A program made the translations under genes and the position numbers. A model generated the notes under the pieces. That model was not told where the DNA came from and made no database searches. It saw only the letters and a program-made list of their open reading frames with translations. Of a stretch of 55,636 bases of DNA, positions 32,047 through 40,958 are shown piece by piece (the stretch's first letter is position 1; each line of letters starts with the position of its first letter). This stretch comes from Candidatus Rifleibacteriota bacterium (GTDB lineage Bacteria > Riflebacteria > Ozemobacteria > Ozemobacterales > Ozemobacteraceae), in assembly GCA_022704885.1 (NCBI GenBank), contig JAKJFO010000005.1, positions 387 through 56,022 on the forward strand, given 5' to 3'.

Positions 32047-34232
32047 CGGTTAAACTCAGCCTCCAGTCTTATCATATCACCGGCCGATGGCAGTATTTCT
32101 GGCGATGATCCTGCTTCTGCAATCAATTCTTCGTAGACCGCCGTAATTTCTTCCAGGCTGAGCGCCTGATACAGCGCTTCCGGCGGAGTGGCCGGCTCAG
32201 GCAACTGGTAATCCCAGGAACGGGCTATTTTGTCGTCAGTGATTTCTGTCGGTCTCTGGCCGAGATCATAAGAATACACTGTTTCAGGAACCGCGACAGG
32301 AATTGGTTTTCCTGTTGGGGCACTCAACTCGAATCTGGCGATAAAAACAAGCAGCGCCAGCACCAGAATTGAGACCAGAACAAAAGTTACCGCCTTTGTC
32401 TGTATCAGATCGCCGAAATCGAGAGACTGATTTTCGTAGGTAATCTTTTGAATTCTGGCGAGAATGATCAACCACTGCTCGCGAAGATTAGCCTCACTGA
32501 TCAGCGAGCTGATACCCGACGAGCTGGCGTCTCTGCCCAATTCAGAGAGCTCGGTATTGATAGATTCTGCCAGCCCGGCCAGAACCTTTCGCTTTTCTCC
32601 AGATGTTCTGCCGGCCAGATTATTGAGCTTGTAGACACTGAGGCGGTCAGGGTTAAGCAACAGAACCGGACTGTAGAATTTTATCAAATCAGGGCTGGTG
32701 CAGGTTCTGAAACAGGCAATAAGCAGTTCAAGCGCCTGCAAAAACTCGATCTCCAGCAAACCTTTGCTGGCAACCTCGCGAACCTTGCTGTTACGGTCTT
32801 TCAGCCACAGTTTCAATTTTTCGATAAACTTGTCAGGCCAGGATGCAGCAAAAATCTTGAGACTGCTTTCCGCCACAGCCGCGTCAGCATGAAAAACCAG
32901 TACCGGCAGATGAGCAAGCAAGCGGGCTTTTCCAATCTTCTGCAGTGTTTCAACGACCAACAGAACAATCTCGGGAGAATCATGTTCAACCAGGTTTTCT
33001 AGCCAATCGCAAAAAGGCGTCGAACCGAGTTTATGTCTGCCAGTCAGTCTGATTGCAAGAGCCATTTCTGAGGGCTCAACGAGGCCTTTGCAAATAGCCA
33101 GCAGCTGCTCTTCATCAGCAGAGGTCATTTTTTCGAGACCAGCGAGCCGGGCCAGTTCCTGATTTTTCAGGTCAACCGCAATCTCACTGACGACAGCTGG
33201 CCGCTGGTCTTCACGATGAGTGGTGTGGCGCGCAATGAATTCGCGGGCAGAAGCAAGGGCTTCGTCAATCAGTTCCTGCTGCGTTTTTGGGGTTAGCCCT
33301 GCTACAACCAGACTGTGAGCTGCCAGTTCACAGTAGCTCTTTAAGGCGGTTATCCTTTTTCCATGCAGAAGCCAGGATATTGCCAGGCGTTTGAAAAATT
33401 TGCTGTCAGGATTGTTGTAAATGAGGTATCTGATCGCCTGATCGAGGTTGAATGGCAGGTTTCCGCTTTCGATGAGCCTGATGAGAATATCGCCGGTGTC
33501 TTCGAAGGGCAGTACAAAAAGAAAAGTAAAGGCAGACATCTGTTTGCCCAGATCACTCGAAGACATCAACTCGTTGAGCAGACGCACCGCCTCGCTTCTG
33601 GAAAGCAGATACAAAGCCTTGATCGCCGGCAGACGAACCAGAGCATTTTTGTGCATGAGCAGACCGGGCAGATATTTGATGAGCCTGACCGGGTTGATGC
33701 GCGTCAACAGTGATGTGACACGCATTTTAAGCAATATGCTGTCTGCCGTCAGCAGCTTTTCCAGACGGACAAGCACTGTTTCAGTGGCCAGCGCTGACGG
33801 GCTGAAATCGAGAGCCGGCAGAATGCGCGCAGGTTCAGGCGCCCGGTCGATAATTTCACAGAATATTTTTGCCTGGTCTTCTATGGGCAGTCTTCTGGCA
33901 CGGCGTGCAAGAGCAGAGAGTTGCCCGGCATCTGTCGAGAACCAGAGCCGGATGATTTCGGCCGCATTGTCGGCCTGACCGTCTGCAGCAGCCAGCGAAA
34001 CAGATGACGATCTGGCCATTTTAAGAATCTGTTCGAGATCTCTGCGGCATTCCGGGTTGATTTCAACCAGATTATGAGCCGTGAGAGCCTTGACAACCTT
34101 TTCATGGTCAAGAAACTGCTGCAGCTGTGCTATCGCTGCCTGCCGGATCAATATCTGTTCCGAGCCGAGCTCTTCAATAAAGGCATCGATCTGCAATTCT
34201 GACAATGAAATTTTTGCTGTATCCATGTTCAT
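32043..34232 (-). CDS. HEAT-repeat protein with single membrane segment (family member 3)
   Basis: This 729-residue protein has HEAT-like helix pairs over about residues 10-600 and a membrane helix near 630-650 (AVTFVLVSILVLALLVFIARF). The C-terminal ~85 residues are acidic and Pro-rich and differ from the beta domain of the other two. It is homologous to the 766-aa protein: both share FVLPFED/LLFPFED, LI(E/D)SGxL, NNPDSxFFKRL and AGL. It sits inside cluster A with 4-bp overlaps on both sides, so it is made together with the pseudopilins. It may scaffold them from the cytoplasm; this is inference. Confidence 0.82.
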   Translation of the reverse strand: MNMDTAKISLSELQIDAFIEELGSEQILIRQAAIAQLQQFLDHEKVVKALTAHNLVEINPECRRDLEQILKMARSSSVSLAAADGQADNAAEIIRLWFSTDAGQLSALARRARRLPIEDQAKIFCEIIDRAPEPARILPALDFSPSALATETVLVRLEKLLTADSILLKMRVTSLLTRINPVRLIKYLPGLLMHKNALVRLPAIKALYLLSRSEAVRLLNELMSSSDLGKQMSAFTFLFVLPFEDTGDILIRLIESGNLPFNLDQAIRYLIYNNPDSKFFKRLAISWLLHGKRITALKSYCELAAHSLVVAGLTPKTQQELIDEALASAREFIARHTTHREDQRPAVVSEIAVDLKNQELARLAGLEKMTSADEEQLLAICKGLVEPSEMALAIRLTGRHKLGSTPFCDWLENLVEHDSPEIVLLVVETLQKIGKARLLAHLPVLVFHADAAVAESSLKIFAASWPDKFIEKLKLWLKDRNSKVREVASKGLLEIEFLQALELLIACFRTCTSPDLIKFYSPVLLLNPDRLSVYKLNNLAGRTSGEKRKVLAGLAESINTELSELGRDASSSGISSLISEANLREQWLIILARIQKITYENQSLDFGDLIQTKAVTFVLVSILVLALLVFIARFELSAPTGKPIPVAVPETVYSYDLGQRPTEITDDKIARSWDYQLPEPATPPEALYQALSLEEITAVYEELIAEAGSSPEILPSAGDMIRLEAEFNR

Positions 34233-36454
34233 TTGAAAAAGCGGGTTTCGTGGTTAGCGCTCACACTGTAAGAGGTTCTGACGGGTCCAATAGTAGCCCA
34301 TTTAGGATATACTGGAGTCTGCAGAAATGGATCATGTTTGATCAAAACGTTCTTTCCGGCCGGAACTCCGTAACTTTTGTCGAGCAGAAAAAAGTAATCG
34401 ACGGCCAGATTGCCGGTAATTTCGACCGCATGATTGTCAGGCAGAAGTTTGCCGCGGTTGACCAGAGCAGCACGATTACGCTTCGGGTCAGCAAAAAAAG
34501 TCAGAGCCAGCAGCGAAGCCGATATCTTCACTTCAGGATTGCGGCTCTTAATCAAAAAGTTGCCATCCTGAGCGAATATTTTGAGAATATCAGATGGTTT
34601 CGACTTGGCAAGATCGCCAAGGCTGACAGTGCCGCGAAAGCCGATCCAGATCATTCCCTGGCCTGAAAAAGACTTATATTCGCTGATATCGAGATCGCCT
34701 CGTTCGATATACATGACACCATCGATACGCAGCCTTTTGCTGCCATCAGCGAGGCGTATCGTATTTTCGGCAAGAAACTGTTCAGCATTCTTGTAACGAT
34801 AAGAGATAGAATCGACGGAAATCGCAGGAAACAAGTTTTCTGGAGCGGTTACGCCCAGCGGCAGCAGCTTGAGACTATCACCAAACAGACAGTTAACCGG
34901 AATCTCGTCTACCTCACGGCTCATCAGCTGTCTTTCAAGTCCATGAACCGGCACTTCCCGGTTCAAAAAACTGTTGGCACTTCCCGGCACCTGAAAAAGC
35001 AGGGGAATAGCAGGCATGCCCAGCGAATTGGCACGGCCGCCCAGAGCCAGAGTCGTTGAAAATTCATCAAAAAAGGCCAGCTTGAAGAAGCGCAAAAAGA
35101 CATTGCCTTCAAGAATGACCGGCTGGCCGTCGGTAGCTCCAAAGATGCGGGGCATGCTGCCTGCCACTGTTTTTTCAGGATGATGATCCTTCATGAAGCT
35201 GACATAGTCGCTGAGCCCGCGAAACTCAGGCTTATCAGCAAAAGTGGTCCATTCGGATCCCTTCCAGATGTGGGCGGCATCGGTATAGCCATACAGGTAG
35301 TTCCAGGCATCGATGCTGGTCGCAACTACCATTCTGAAAACCTGAGAACTGGCATAATCGCCGCCACAACTTTGCCAGTCGTCAAGAATCAACGCCGTCA
35401 GCGAGTGCGAACTGCTGCCCGATTTCATCGCCGGTTTGACAAAGATATTGTAATAGCCCTGTTGCAAAGCTTTTACCGAATAAAAATCATTGTCGCTGAA
35501 ATTGCCGCGGTCATAAATCGGCTTGAACTTAAGTGGCATCGGCACGGCCCAGAAAAAATTGCCTGAACTGGCAGACCTTGTGGTCGCGTTGGACGATGGT
35601 ATATCTCTGCCGCCAGGCGGCAGCGGAGAATGTGAATTTTTGATAACAGCGGGAATCAGTGCGCTGTTCTGCAGAAAATCGAAATCAAAGTATATGGGAG
35701 CCGGCCCCTTGATGTTCTTGAACGCCGGGTAAGAAGGGGCATGGCGCGACCCAAGATAGACCCTGGACAGAACCTGCGGGCCAAGGCCTTCAACGATGAG
35801 TTTGCGCTGATTAAGGTTGTAATCGTAGCCAAAATCTTTGACGAAGAGCGCATACTGGTCGAGGAGATCGCGGGTGTCGATTATTTTAAAATCACGGCGC
35901 TCCTTGATTTCGACAAACTGTTGCCGGTCAGACCTGGAGACAGCATTGACCAACACTTCGATATGGCCGGTAAAGGATTGCGGAGATCTGCGGATAAGCC
36001 TGGTGAAATAGACGCGACAGTGGCCTTTGACTTCAATGTTGTTGCCGGAAATCTCGGCCGCAAGGATGTTGGCGTATGGCAGATCGTTAATTGCAAAGGT
36101 TCGCTCACGCGAAAATGTCTGTAAAGGCGGAACGTTCGCGCTGCTCTGGTCGAAAACACTGTTGAAAATGTGAAAAAAATGGGTCGGGGCGTTTTTGCCG
36201 GCCTTATCATTTGCCTGAGTTCTGGCAATCGCCCAGATTTCATTCAGGCCGGCTTCGGCGACACAGATCAGGCGGCTCTGCTGCGAAGTGTGGCTGAGAA
36301 GGTTGACAGCACCACTTTTGTAACTGGTAAGCCCGAAGGTCATGATCGCCCAGATCAGCAGAAGGCTCAGCAGCAGGTACAGAATATAACCGGACCTGGC
36401 TGATCCAGCCAATATTCTACCGACTACAACCTGTCGATTTCTCAAAAAAGTCAC
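34229..36454 (-). CDS. PilX/GspK-like large pseudopilin with a beta-rich C-terminal domain (cluster A)
   Basis: This 741-residue protein starts with GTG at 36454. The N-terminus is PilX-like: GYILYLLLSLLLIWAIMTFG, then SQQSRLICVAEAGLNEIWAI, where AEAGL is the usual PilX pattern; Glu at +5 is absent. The C-terminal ~170 residues have a repeated-strand region (RIDGVMYIERGDLDISEYKS, GQGMIWIGFRGTVSLGDL, IFAQDGNFLIKS) of the kind found in bactofilin-like or beta-helix domains. The 662-aa protein of cluster C has a similar C-terminus. No ribosome binding site is evident. The STAS gene lies 69 nt upstream. Confidence 0.82.
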   Translation of the reverse strand: MTFLRNRQVVVGRILAGSARSGYILYLLLSLLLIWAIMTFGLTSYKSGAVNLLSHTSQQSRLICVAEAGLNEIWAIARTQANDKAGKNAPTHFFHIFNSVFDQSSANVPPLQTFSRERTFAINDLPYANILAAEISGNNIEVKGHCRVYFTRLIRRSPQSFTGHIEVLVNAVSRSDRQQFVEIKERRDFKIIDTRDLLDQYALFVKDFGYDYNLNQRKLIVEGLGPQVLSRVYLGSRHAPSYPAFKNIKGPAPIYFDFDFLQNSALIPAVIKNSHSPLPPGGRDIPSSNATTRSASSGNFFWAVPMPLKFKPIYDRGNFSDNDFYSVKALQQGYYNIFVKPAMKSGSSSHSLTALILDDWQSCGGDYASSQVFRMVVATSIDAWNYLYGYTDAAHIWKGSEWTTFADKPEFRGLSDYVSFMKDHHPEKTVAGSMPRIFGATDGQPVILEGNVFLRFFKLAFFDEFSTTLALGGRANSLGMPAIPLLFQVPGSANSFLNREVPVHGLERQLMSREVDEIPVNCLFGDSLKLLPLGVTAPENLFPAISVDSISYRYKNAEQFLAENTIRLADGSKRLRIDGVMYIERGDLDISEYKSFSGQGMIWIGFRGTVSLGDLAKSKPSDILKIFAQDGNFLIKSRNPEVKISASLLALTFFADPKRNRAALVNRGKLLPDNHAVEITGNLAVDYFFLLDKSYGVPAGKNVLIKHDPFLQTPVYPKWATIGPVRTSYSVSANHETRFFK

Positions 36455-36523
36455 CCAAAACCACTCTTAAATGAAATGCCTGAGTTGATTCTAGCATATT
36501 AAAAATCAGATTACGAATTTATG

Positions 36524-36874
36524 TCAGGCGACTTTGAGATGCTGCAGGGCTTCGGACAGGTCTGAAAATTCTTCGACATAATTGAATATGCCGAGGCTTT
36601 CCATGCCCAGGCGGCATGATGGCGAAACTGCGCAAAATAAAATGCGCAGATTTTCGCAGCCCATTACCTGTGAGACAATTTCGAGAAGCTCACCGAGAGC
36701 GGAAGAATTTATCTGGGTCATTTTTGCGAAATCAAAAACAAACTCACCAACCCCCTCGTCGAGCTTTTCACGAAAAGCCCCAACCAGGCCGCTCATCAGA
36801 CTCAACTCAGCATATCCGGTTATCTCTGCGATAAATAACCCGTTGTCGAACCTGTAGCTGATGCTCCCCGCCAA
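36524..36874 (-). CDS. STAS-domain protein (anti-sigma-factor antagonist-like), head of cluster A
   Basis: This 116-residue single-domain STAS protein has the expected strand-helix pattern. Its phosphorylation loop reads TQINSSALGELLEIV, with Ser at the position phosphorylated in SpoIIAA/RsbV. It begins with TTG at 36874, with AAGGA 8-9 nt upstream. It is a paralog of the STAS protein at 39588-39944 (MAGSISYR versus MSGSVSYR at the start). Being the first gene before ten co-directional pseudopilin and HEAT genes suggests that it controls or belongs to that system. A SpoIIE-type phosphatase is encoded at 24157-26046. Confidence 0.88.
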   Translation of the reverse strand: MAGSISYRFDNGLFIAEITGYAELSLMSGLVGAFREKLDEGVGEFVFDFAKMTQINSSALGELLEIVSQVMGCENLRILFCAVSPSCRLGMESLGIFNYVEEFSDLSEALQHLKVA

Positions 36875-36905
36875 AGTGCTTTTCCTTCAATGGTATTGTG
36901 AATGA

Positions 36906-36934
36906 AGTATATCCTCAGAACCGGCTTTTTTCAA
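36906..36934 (-). promoter_or_regulatory. Strong predicted sigma-70 promoter of cluster A
   Basis: The minus strand has TTGAAA (36934-36929), 17 nt, TATACT (36911-36906), about 32 nt before the TTG start of the STAS gene. It is the only good promoter seen ahead of the cluster A operon. Confidence 0.7.
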
Positions 36935-36980
36935 GACAGAGTTGCGCGAGAGCAATAAAACCAGCCCTTGTCAGGGATCG

Positions 36981-37010
36981 TTGATTCAAGCAAATAAAAA
37001 AGTGTTATAG
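36981..37010 (+). promoter_or_regulatory. Possible promoter of the ECF sigma operon
   Basis: TTGATT (36981-36986), an 18-nt spacer and TTATAG (37005-37010) lie 58 nt before the sigma-factor ATG. A second candidate -10 (TATAAG) lies closer. An ECF-type autoregulated site cannot be excluded. Confidence 0.4.
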
Positions 37011-37067
37011 TGATATGACAAAACTAATACAATAGGCGTTATAAGAAGCAGAAGAAAGAATAGATCG

Positions 37068-37586
37068 ATGACATCTCACAAACCTGAAATGACTGAAGAA
37101 GCTGTCGCTGCTCTGAGAAGGCAGGAAGAAAAAGCCTTCGAGGTTTTCTTTAACAGTCATTCAGGGCTGGTCTACTCGATTGCATGGGCTGCTCTGAACA
37201 ACAGACAGAAGGCCGAAGATGCTCTACAGGAGGTATTTCTGAAAGCATGGCATGCACTGCCGAGGTTCGAGGGAAACAAACTGGCCGCATGGCTGAGCAG
37301 GATAACCCACAACGTCTGCGTAGACATACAAAGGCAGCAACAAAGGTCGCCAGCAATTGCAGGCAAACCCGTCGAAGAAATTGCTATAGTGCAAGATCAT
37401 CAGATCTCAAACGAATTCCCCGCCATGCTGGATACTTTGAAACCGCTGGAAAAAGAGGTCATCATTCTCAAGAAAATAGAAGGTCTCAGTTATCAGGAGA
37501 TTTCTGAAATTACCGGTTCTCTGCGAAACATGGTGATGAAAGTCATCAAGTCTCTACAAGGAGCATCGAATGAACAGGGAATGTGA
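37068..37586 (+). CDS. ECF-type RNA polymerase sigma factor
   Basis: This 172-residue sigma-70 family factor has only regions 2 and 4. Region 2 is seen in FFNSHSGLVYSIAWAALNN, AEDALQEVFLKAWHALPRF and AAWLSRITHNVCVD. Region 4 is seen in LKPLEKEVIILKKIEGLSYQEISEI, with a diverged recognition helix (GSLRNMVMKVIKSL in place of the usual GTVKSRL). It overlaps the anti-sigma gene by 17 nt, the normal arrangement of a sigma/anti-sigma pair. It lies between pseudopilin clusters A and B and may control them. Confidence 0.92.
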   Translation: MTSHKPEMTEEAVAALRRQEEKAFEVFFNSHSGLVYSIAWAALNNRQKAEDALQEVFLKAWHALPRFEGNKLAAWLSRITHNVCVDIQRQQQRSPAIAGKPVEEIAIVQDHQISNEFPAMLDTLKPLEKEVIILKKIEGLSYQEISEITGSLRNMVMKVIKSLQGASNEQGM

Positions 37587-38499
37587 ACGCTTTATCGATC
37601 TTCTGACCGATTCAAAGATTGCAACTTCTGACGAAGCGTTCCTTGCTGCCCACTCATCATCCTGCCGCAGCTGCAATGAACTGCTGCACAACCACAACAA
37701 GCTGATAAAACAGCTGGCAGTGCAGGCGAAAATACCAGAAGACAGCAAAAATCGCATATTTTCAAAGATACGCAAGGAGATCATTCAACTTAAAGCAGCC
37801 GAACAGCAATCTCCGCTATCTGTTCTCAACACATGGCTCAACATTTTCCGGCCAGTTCTGGCTGTAGCAACGGTTCTTCTGGTTGCCGGCGCGATTCTGC
37901 TGCTTACCTCACCGACGCCTCAACCCGCCACAACAGTCAGCGGCAATGGCCTGATGCTCGTTTCACAGCAAAGAACAGTTATCGACCGCACAGTCATACC
38001 TCTGCAGCTCAACGAGAAGGTTGGCCTGCTCGAAGGCACAATCTGCCTGAGCCGCCAGAATCAGGAGATGATGACCATCAAGGGCGCTCTTGAATTCAGC
38101 CTGGGCGAGAGAGCCATCAATATACACAACGGCAGCGCCACCATTGATTTTCGGCCGTCTGCCGTCGGCTATCGAGTAACGACGCCTGTTTTGCGAATGA
38201 ATATCACCGGCACGACAATCTGCGTAGAAATCACAGAAGGTCGCGAGAATATTGCAGTTGAAAAGGGCAAAATCAGCTGGTCTTTACGCGACGGCAGCCG
38301 GAGTGGCAGCCTTGAAGCCGGCCAGGGCATCCAGATACTTTCAGGCTCTGCCGGCCTTGAGATAAAGGAATTCAAAGAGAACTCGGAGACTGCAGCGCAA
38401 CCGGCAAACAGCACAGAAACTCATGAACGGGGCGAAGAAAAACCCGTAAGCGGTCAGATCAGGGAGCCATTGTCATTTCCCGATAGCGAAGGACAATAA
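37570..38499 (+). CDS. Membrane anti-sigma factor with zinc finger and FecR-like domain
   Basis: This 309-residue protein has an N-terminal zinc-binding anti-sigma domain (HSSSCRSC: His-x3-Cys-x2-Cys) and one membrane helix (PVLAVATVLLVAGAILLLT, about 95-113). The periplasmic part has a FecR-like beta domain (GALEFSLGERAINIHNGSATIDF, VTTPVLRMNITGTTICVEI, GKISWSL). The C-terminal 40 residues are acidic. It should hold the sigma factor inactive until a periplasmic signal reaches the FecR part. The start at 37570 has AAGGAG 6 nt upstream. A separate FecR lipoprotein is encoded at 23403-24026. Confidence 0.9.
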   Translation: MNRECERFIDLLTDSKIATSDEAFLAAHSSSCRSCNELLHNHNKLIKQLAVQAKIPEDSKNRIFSKIRKEIIQLKAAEQQSPLSVLNTWLNIFRPVLAVATVLLVAGAILLLTSPTPQPATTVSGNGLMLVSQQRTVIDRTVIPLQLNEKVGLLEGTICLSRQNQEMMTIKGALEFSLGERAINIHNGSATIDFRPSAVGYRVTTPVLRMNITGTTICVEITEGRENIAVEKGKISWSLRDGSRSGSLEAGQGIQILSGSAGLEIKEFKENSETAAQPANSTETHERGEEKPVSGQIREPLSFPDSEGQ

Positions 38500-38534
38500 T
38501 TATCATTTTATCTGAAAAAAGGGAGAACATTTGC

Positions 38535-39407
38535 ATGCGAACTTACTACAGGCGAACAAGTTTCATAATTTTTGCGATTTTTCTCATGTCAATTACTCTG
38601 ACAGCGCTGGCGCAGACACAGGAAGCTGCAGCTGACGAAAAAATTGCATCGGTCGACGACGTACTCGACGCAACAGACGACAAACAGGGCACTCTCAGCC
38701 TGACGTCTGATAAACAGGGCAGCCACACCTACACCGCGACATCTGACTGTGAGGTCACCATCAGTTCATGCCTTGAGACCTATGGAAACGCGGAACTATC
38801 GGTAACCGTAAACGATGAAAAAGTTATCAGCTGGGCGCGAAGCAATGATAAAGACCCGGCCAAACTGATTGTCAACGGTAAAGAAGTCGAAGAGTCCAAC
38901 CAGAATGTCGGAGGCGGCGATTTTACTCCGACTGCACAGAAAACGAAGCTCAAGCTGAAAAAGGGCGACAAAGTAACCCTCAATCTGACAGGTGACTTTG
39001 GCAGCGCCAACCCACACCTTTCGATAACCGGGCCCGGAATCGAGCAGAAAGATGCGGCACCGGGTTCAGAAAGTGGCACTGATCAAGGTGCCCCGGGCGA
39101 GACGATAATGGGTTCTGGCGGTGGTTTTTTGTGGAAGCCGATTTCAGACAGTCGTGGCGGCGTTGCAGTTATACTGCTGCCACCCAAATATCGCCATGAG
39201 CAGTTCAATAAAAAGATCTGGATCAATGGACAGGCTGGTGAAGTTCTTGAGTGGCGACCGGTTTACGCAAACGGCAACCGCATGCATATTTTCCTCAAGA
39301 AAAAGGGAGCTCAATATGGTGGACCGGTCAAGATAGAACTGGGTCTGGCCAAAGGCGGCAAAATTCAGTGGAATGTTGCCAACGGAGCGAAGCGAACTGA
39401 AAAATAA
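38535..39407 (+). CDS. Secreted beta-sandwich protein linked to the pseudopilin clusters
   Basis: This 290-residue protein has a signal peptide (cleavage near ALAQ). The middle part resembles the C-terminal domain of the protein at 42987-43721. Both show an SW-R pair (ISWARSNDKDPAKL), EES, then G-(D)(F/Y)-(T/S)PT, a K-x-K-(K/R)G-(D/Q)K-x-x-L(N/T) strand and a final x-TG. A Gly/Ser linker and a second beta domain follow (RGGVAVILLPPKYRHEQF, WRPVYANGNRMHIFL). It lies 35 nt after the anti-sigma gene and is probably part of the same operon, hence under the ECF sigma factor. It may be a substrate or surface partner. Confidence 0.75.
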   Translation: MRTYYRRTSFIIFAIFLMSITLTALAQTQEAAADEKIASVDDVLDATDDKQGTLSLTSDKQGSHTYTATSDCEVTISSCLETYGNAELSVTVNDEKVISWARSNDKDPAKLIVNGKEVEESNQNVGGGDFTPTAQKTKLKLKKGDKVTLNLTGDFGSANPHLSITGPGIEQKDAAPGSESGTDQGAPGETIMGSGGGFLWKPISDSRGGVAVILLPPKYRHEQFNKKIWINGQAGEVLEWRPVYANGNRMHIFLKKKGAQYGGPVKIELGLAKGGKIQWNVANGAKRTEK

Positions 39408-39475
39408 GCATTTTCAGCCCTGCCACCAAGTGTTAATTGGCTGATCTCCTGGCAGGAAATTTGGGGTTGAAACGA

Positions 39476-39504
39476 TTGCAGCAGTAGCCGGTTCGTTGTA
39501 AACT
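39476..39504 (+). promoter_or_regulatory. Possible promoter of cluster B
   Basis: TTGCAG (39476-39481), 17 nt, TAAACT (39499-39504) lie in the 180-nt gap before the second STAS gene. The same TTGCAG -35 with a 17-nt spacer precedes cluster C (47150-47178). Confidence 0.5.
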
Positions 39505-39587
39505 GGCACTGATTGCAAGGGAGGTCACAGAAAAAAGTGTCCTTGCCTTCATTTTGCGGAAATCAGTTAAAGTGAAAGGTCTCAGAC

Positions 39588-39944
39588 ATGTCAGGAAGTG
39601 TCAGCTACCGAACAGTAAACAACATATTTATTTTTGCGCTTGACGGTTATATTGAGAAGTCGGTTTCAGAACTGTTCATCGATGAATTCAGGCGTCAGTG
39701 GCAAAATGGCATACGTCGTTTTCTGTTCGACTTTACCAGAGTAACCATGATCAATTCGGTTGCTCTGGCAGAGGTTCTGGAAATGGTATCAGAAGGCATC
39801 GGCGAAAGCGATTCTGGCTTCTATGTCTGCGCTGTTCCGGAAAAGTGCCACTGGGGCCTGTCTGCCATAGGTCTGCTCAATTACATGACGGAATATAGCA
39901 GTCTAGAAGAAGCAGGGAACGAACTTGGAGTAAAGCTTGGATAA
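39588..39944 (+). CDS. STAS-domain protein, head of cluster B
   Basis: This 118-residue STAS protein is a paralog of the one at 36524-36874. The phosphorylation loop is MINSVALAEVLEMV: it keeps the Ser after Asn but has Val where the paralog has a second Ser. The ATG has AAAGG 8 nt before it. The next gene, a prepilin, starts with TTG inside the end of this gene (39937), so STAS and pilin are translationally coupled. Regulation by the CHASE2-SpoIIE phosphatase is possible. Confidence 0.88.
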   Translation: MSGSVSYRTVNNIFIFALDGYIEKSVSELFIDEFRRQWQNGIRRFLFDFTRVTMINSVALAEVLEMVSEGIGESDSGFYVCAVPEKCHWGLSAIGLLNYMTEYSSLEEAGNELGVKLG

Positions 39945-40398
39945 AAGGAAAAGGGGATTTTCATTTGTCGAAGTGATTCTCGGCATCGCCATACTGGCAA
40001 TTGTAGGCGGCGGCGCACTGAAGGTATTTTCTGAAACCGGTCTGCCGCAGCAGGCAATGATCAGAGACTATACAGTAGCAATGAATATCTGCGAGCGTTT
40101 TTTGAGTTCTCTGCACAACGATCTTGCCGACGGCATGGTGATCGAAAACATGGTAGACAAAGATGTCACCGACGCAATTCTTGAGAACCCCAATATTCAG
40201 GACTATCTCAAAATATTTGCCGGTGGTGTAGGCAAAGACACAACTTCGCTAACTTCGAATTTTAAGGCTCTGCTCACGGTCAGACCGGGTCCGGGGCCGC
40301 AATCAGGGGTAATCAAGAATATCAAGCTCGAATTCAAATGGCATATCGGCAGAAAGCAGCACAGTTTTGCCCTTGAATCCTACGTTTACACCAGGTGA
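39937..40398 (+). CDS. PilV/GspI-like pseudopilin (cluster B)
   Basis: This 153-residue protein has a TTG start (GGAG 6 nt before it). The leader MDKRKRG is followed by FSFVE with Glu at +5 and the helix VILGIAILAIVGGGALKVF. It matches the cluster A protein at 28350-28862 across SETGLPQQAMIRD. It is followed by a GTGA overlap with the next gene. Confidence 0.88.
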   Translation: MDKRKRGFSFVEVILGIAILAIVGGGALKVFSETGLPQQAMIRDYTVAMNICERFLSSLHNDLADGMVIENMVDKDVTDAILENPNIQDYLKIFAGGVGKDTTSLTSNFKALLTVRPGPGPQSGVIKNIKLEFKWHIGRKQHSFALESYVYTR

Positions 40399-40958
40399 CC
40401 ATGACTGTTGAAAAAAATATGAATAACTCACGCCGCGCCTTTACAATAGTCGAAATGATGGTTTATGTCGGCATTTTCTCTTTGCTGCTGGCCGGAGTCG
40501 CGTCGATGTTCAAGTATCTCGGGCATTTTCAGTCGGCCACCAAAAGACTCGATGTTCTTCATGATCTGCGCCTGAGCAGTTTCAGACTGGCAGAAGAACT
40601 GGCTCTCAGCCAGGAATTTCTTTTTCCGACTGGCGACAACCCGCTCGAAACCGTTCACCAGGTACTTTATTTCGATAACAAGTATGAGCTGATCGGAGTA
40701 TTCATCAAAAAAGACAAGCCTTCCGACCCGTTTGGTGAGCTGGTTAAGCTGAACTGGACCGAGCATCTGAAAAATGGCAAAAAGGGCGAGCCCAGACTGG
40801 AAAAGCTGGTAGGTGGCGCCATAGAGCTGAACGTCAACCGACCTTCGCCTGATTATATCGAATATGAACTTAAAATTGAAGAATTCAAGCCAGATGGGCA
40901 GCCTTCTGGCAAAGTTTTTTCGTTAGTCAATTCCGCGAGATTAAGGGGTAAACTATGA
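40395..40958 (+). CDS. PilW/GspJ-like pseudopilin (cluster B)
   Basis: This protein has 187 residues if it starts at the GTG at 40395, which overlaps the previous stop; starts at 40401 or 40419 are also possible. The leader ends at Ala15, then FTIVE with Glu at +5 and the helix MMVYVGIFSLLLAGVASMF. It is a paralog of the cluster A protein at 27834-28346 (shared DLRLSSFRLAEEL / DLRMASIHINNEL, LFP). Its stop overlaps the GspK-like gene's ATG. Confidence 0.87.
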   Translation: MTMTVEKNMNNSRRAFTIVEMMVYVGIFSLLLAGVASMFKYLGHFQSATKRLDVLHDLRLSSFRLAEELALSQEFLFPTGDNPLETVHQVLYFDNKYELIGVFIKKDKPSDPFGELVKLNWTEHLKNGKKGEPRLEKLVGGAIELNVNRPSPDYIEYELKIEEFKPDGQPSGKVFSLVNSARLRGKL

